Positions 63,268-64,000 of a stretch of DNA of 64,000 nucleotides are shown here, in pieces. The translations under genes and the position numbers were made by a program. Source of the DNA: Epiperipatus broadwayi. Lineage: Eukaryota; Onychophora; Udeonychophora; Euonychophora; Peripatidae. The notes under the pieces are model-generated. The model had not been told where the DNA came from, did no database searches, and saw only the letters and a program-made list of their open reading frames with translations. Location of the stretch: contig JAQFVV010006337.1 in NCBI GenBank assembly GCA_028023455.1, positions 1 to 64,000 of the forward strand. The letters run 5' to 3'. Position 1 is the first letter of the stretch, and every line of letters begins with the position of its first letter.

Positions 63268-63372
63268 TGTTAGCAGAGAGGTCATCACAACCGCCTTGCA
63301 AGCAAGTAGTTGGTTGCAGACGGTTGTGAGCTCGCGTCTAGGCCGATGCTATGACATATGAAAAAAAAAAAA
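63268..63372 (+). repeat. tRNA-derived SINE-like element, copy 2
   Basis: Shares with 55315-55412 the start AGAGGTCA, the CTTGCAAGCA core and the tail CGATGCTATGACATATGA followed by A12. It is closer to a tRNA than copy 1 in the CCGCCTTGCAAGC arm, but its B box (CGGTTGTGAGCTCGCG) is altered. Confidence 0.6.
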
Positions 63373-63890
63373 TTAAAGGTTTCTAAAATTCTTCTACAAA
63401 TATGGTTTCATCTATTAACAAATAATGTTATATGATTTTTTTATTATTTATTGTTGCTAGTATAGCATTTAATTTTATATATATCATAAATCATAACGAT
63501 GACTTTGGAGCAACAGAATTTAATAAAAATAAAATAAAAATGCAATAATAATAATAACTGATAATGATGTTTTTGCAAAATAATATTCTCAACTGGGTAG
63601 GGTAGTAATTACATGATTATTAAAGATAAGAATTGTATCGTGTGATTATTATTAATGTTATATTAACCTGTTTGAGGGCAAATGTTTTCACGCCAAAATG
63701 TAAGTTATTGTTATTATTTTATTTTTATTTTATTTTTATTAAAAACTGTTGCTATGAAAAAACATTACTATGATTTATAAAACATTTTAAACTCATAAAA
63801 ACATTCATTTCAACAGCATATAAAGTGGATTCATTTAGTGGATTGTGGATAATAAAATTAAAATGATCAATTACTGAAAAAAAGGATTCA
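63373..63890. other. AT-rich interval, no gene seen
   Basis: No recognised feature. Confidence 0.6.
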
Positions 63891-63894
63891 TAAT

Positions 63895-64000
63895 AATATT
63901 TCATTAAATTTAAAATGTAACTTGCAAATACTTTTAATGTTAATAGACTTTGAAAATGGATCACATTTAAATAAGATCAGAAAGAAAATAAACGATTCTC
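63895..64000 (+). pseudogene. Decayed RTE LINE fragment running off the window
   Basis: Aligns with 57215-57318 of the young LINE: ATTTAAATTAGAACTGACAA there against ATTTAAAATGTAACTTGCAA here, then GTTAATAGACTTTGAAAATG against ATTAGTAGATTTTGAACATG. By eye about 70% identity, all in the region between endonuclease and RT. Upstream of ~63895 similarity fades; the element probably continues past base 64000. Confidence 0.65.

Overview
This is a gene-poor, strongly AT-rich stretch of an animal nuclear genome. It holds very long simple repeats, long introns or intergenic DNA, and mobile elements of several eukaryotic classes. I see no bacterial-style operon, no rRNA gene, no functional tRNA gene and no clear host protein-coding gene. 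The element mix is an RTE-type LINE of the kind often mis-annotated as 'craniofacial development protein 2-like', Penelope-like elements, a decayed Ty3/gypsy element, tRNA-derived SINE-like sequences, and abundant (TA)n and (ATT)n repeats. It fits a lophotrochozoan best; a cephalopod mollusc is my leading guess, from general impression and not from a search.

Layout. 1-9757 is a direct segmental duplication: copy 1 is 1-3427 (its start lies outside the window) and copy 2 is 4585-9757. Copy 2 carries a coiled-coil gene (5269 to about 7150) that copy 1 has lost, apart from its last few codons. 10-15 kb holds a foldback element, microsatellites and, on the minus strand near 14.94 kb, a hammerhead-ribozyme-like core typical of Penelope-like elements or retrozymes. 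15.4-26.5 kb is a nested structure: a degraded Ty3/gypsy element (two ~1.06 kb LTRs at 16259-17316 and 24604-25664, with gag, protease, RT, RNase H and integrase remains at 20.5-24.2 kb) sits between 88-bp direct repeats, in the middle of a large diverged inverted repeat.

26.5-46.8 kb is mostly featureless AT-rich DNA with a hairpin MITE (29.64 kb), a long trinucleotide array (37.2 kb), a 100-bp tandem repeat (43.1 kb) and a few weak exon or regulatory candidates. 47.4-49.7 kb is a Penelope-like element cluster: one degraded element with RT and GIY-YIG remains and a fresh 202-bp internal duplication, then a near-perfect palindrome made of two inverted Penelope 3' ends. 50-64 kb holds three same-strand copies of one RTE LINE family: a decayed one (50.0-52.86 kb), a nearly intact one (55.95-59.25 kb, a single apparent frameshift in a T8 run) and a decayed fragment running off the right edge.

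The most interesting points are a recurring CTGANGA / hairpin / GAAA module at Penelope-associated sites, the coiled-coil ORF with exact 30-residue repeats whose reading frame breaks in a T9 run, the 88-bp flanking repeats around the LTR element, and the Penelope palindrome. Percent identities quoted are hand counts over short stretches only.
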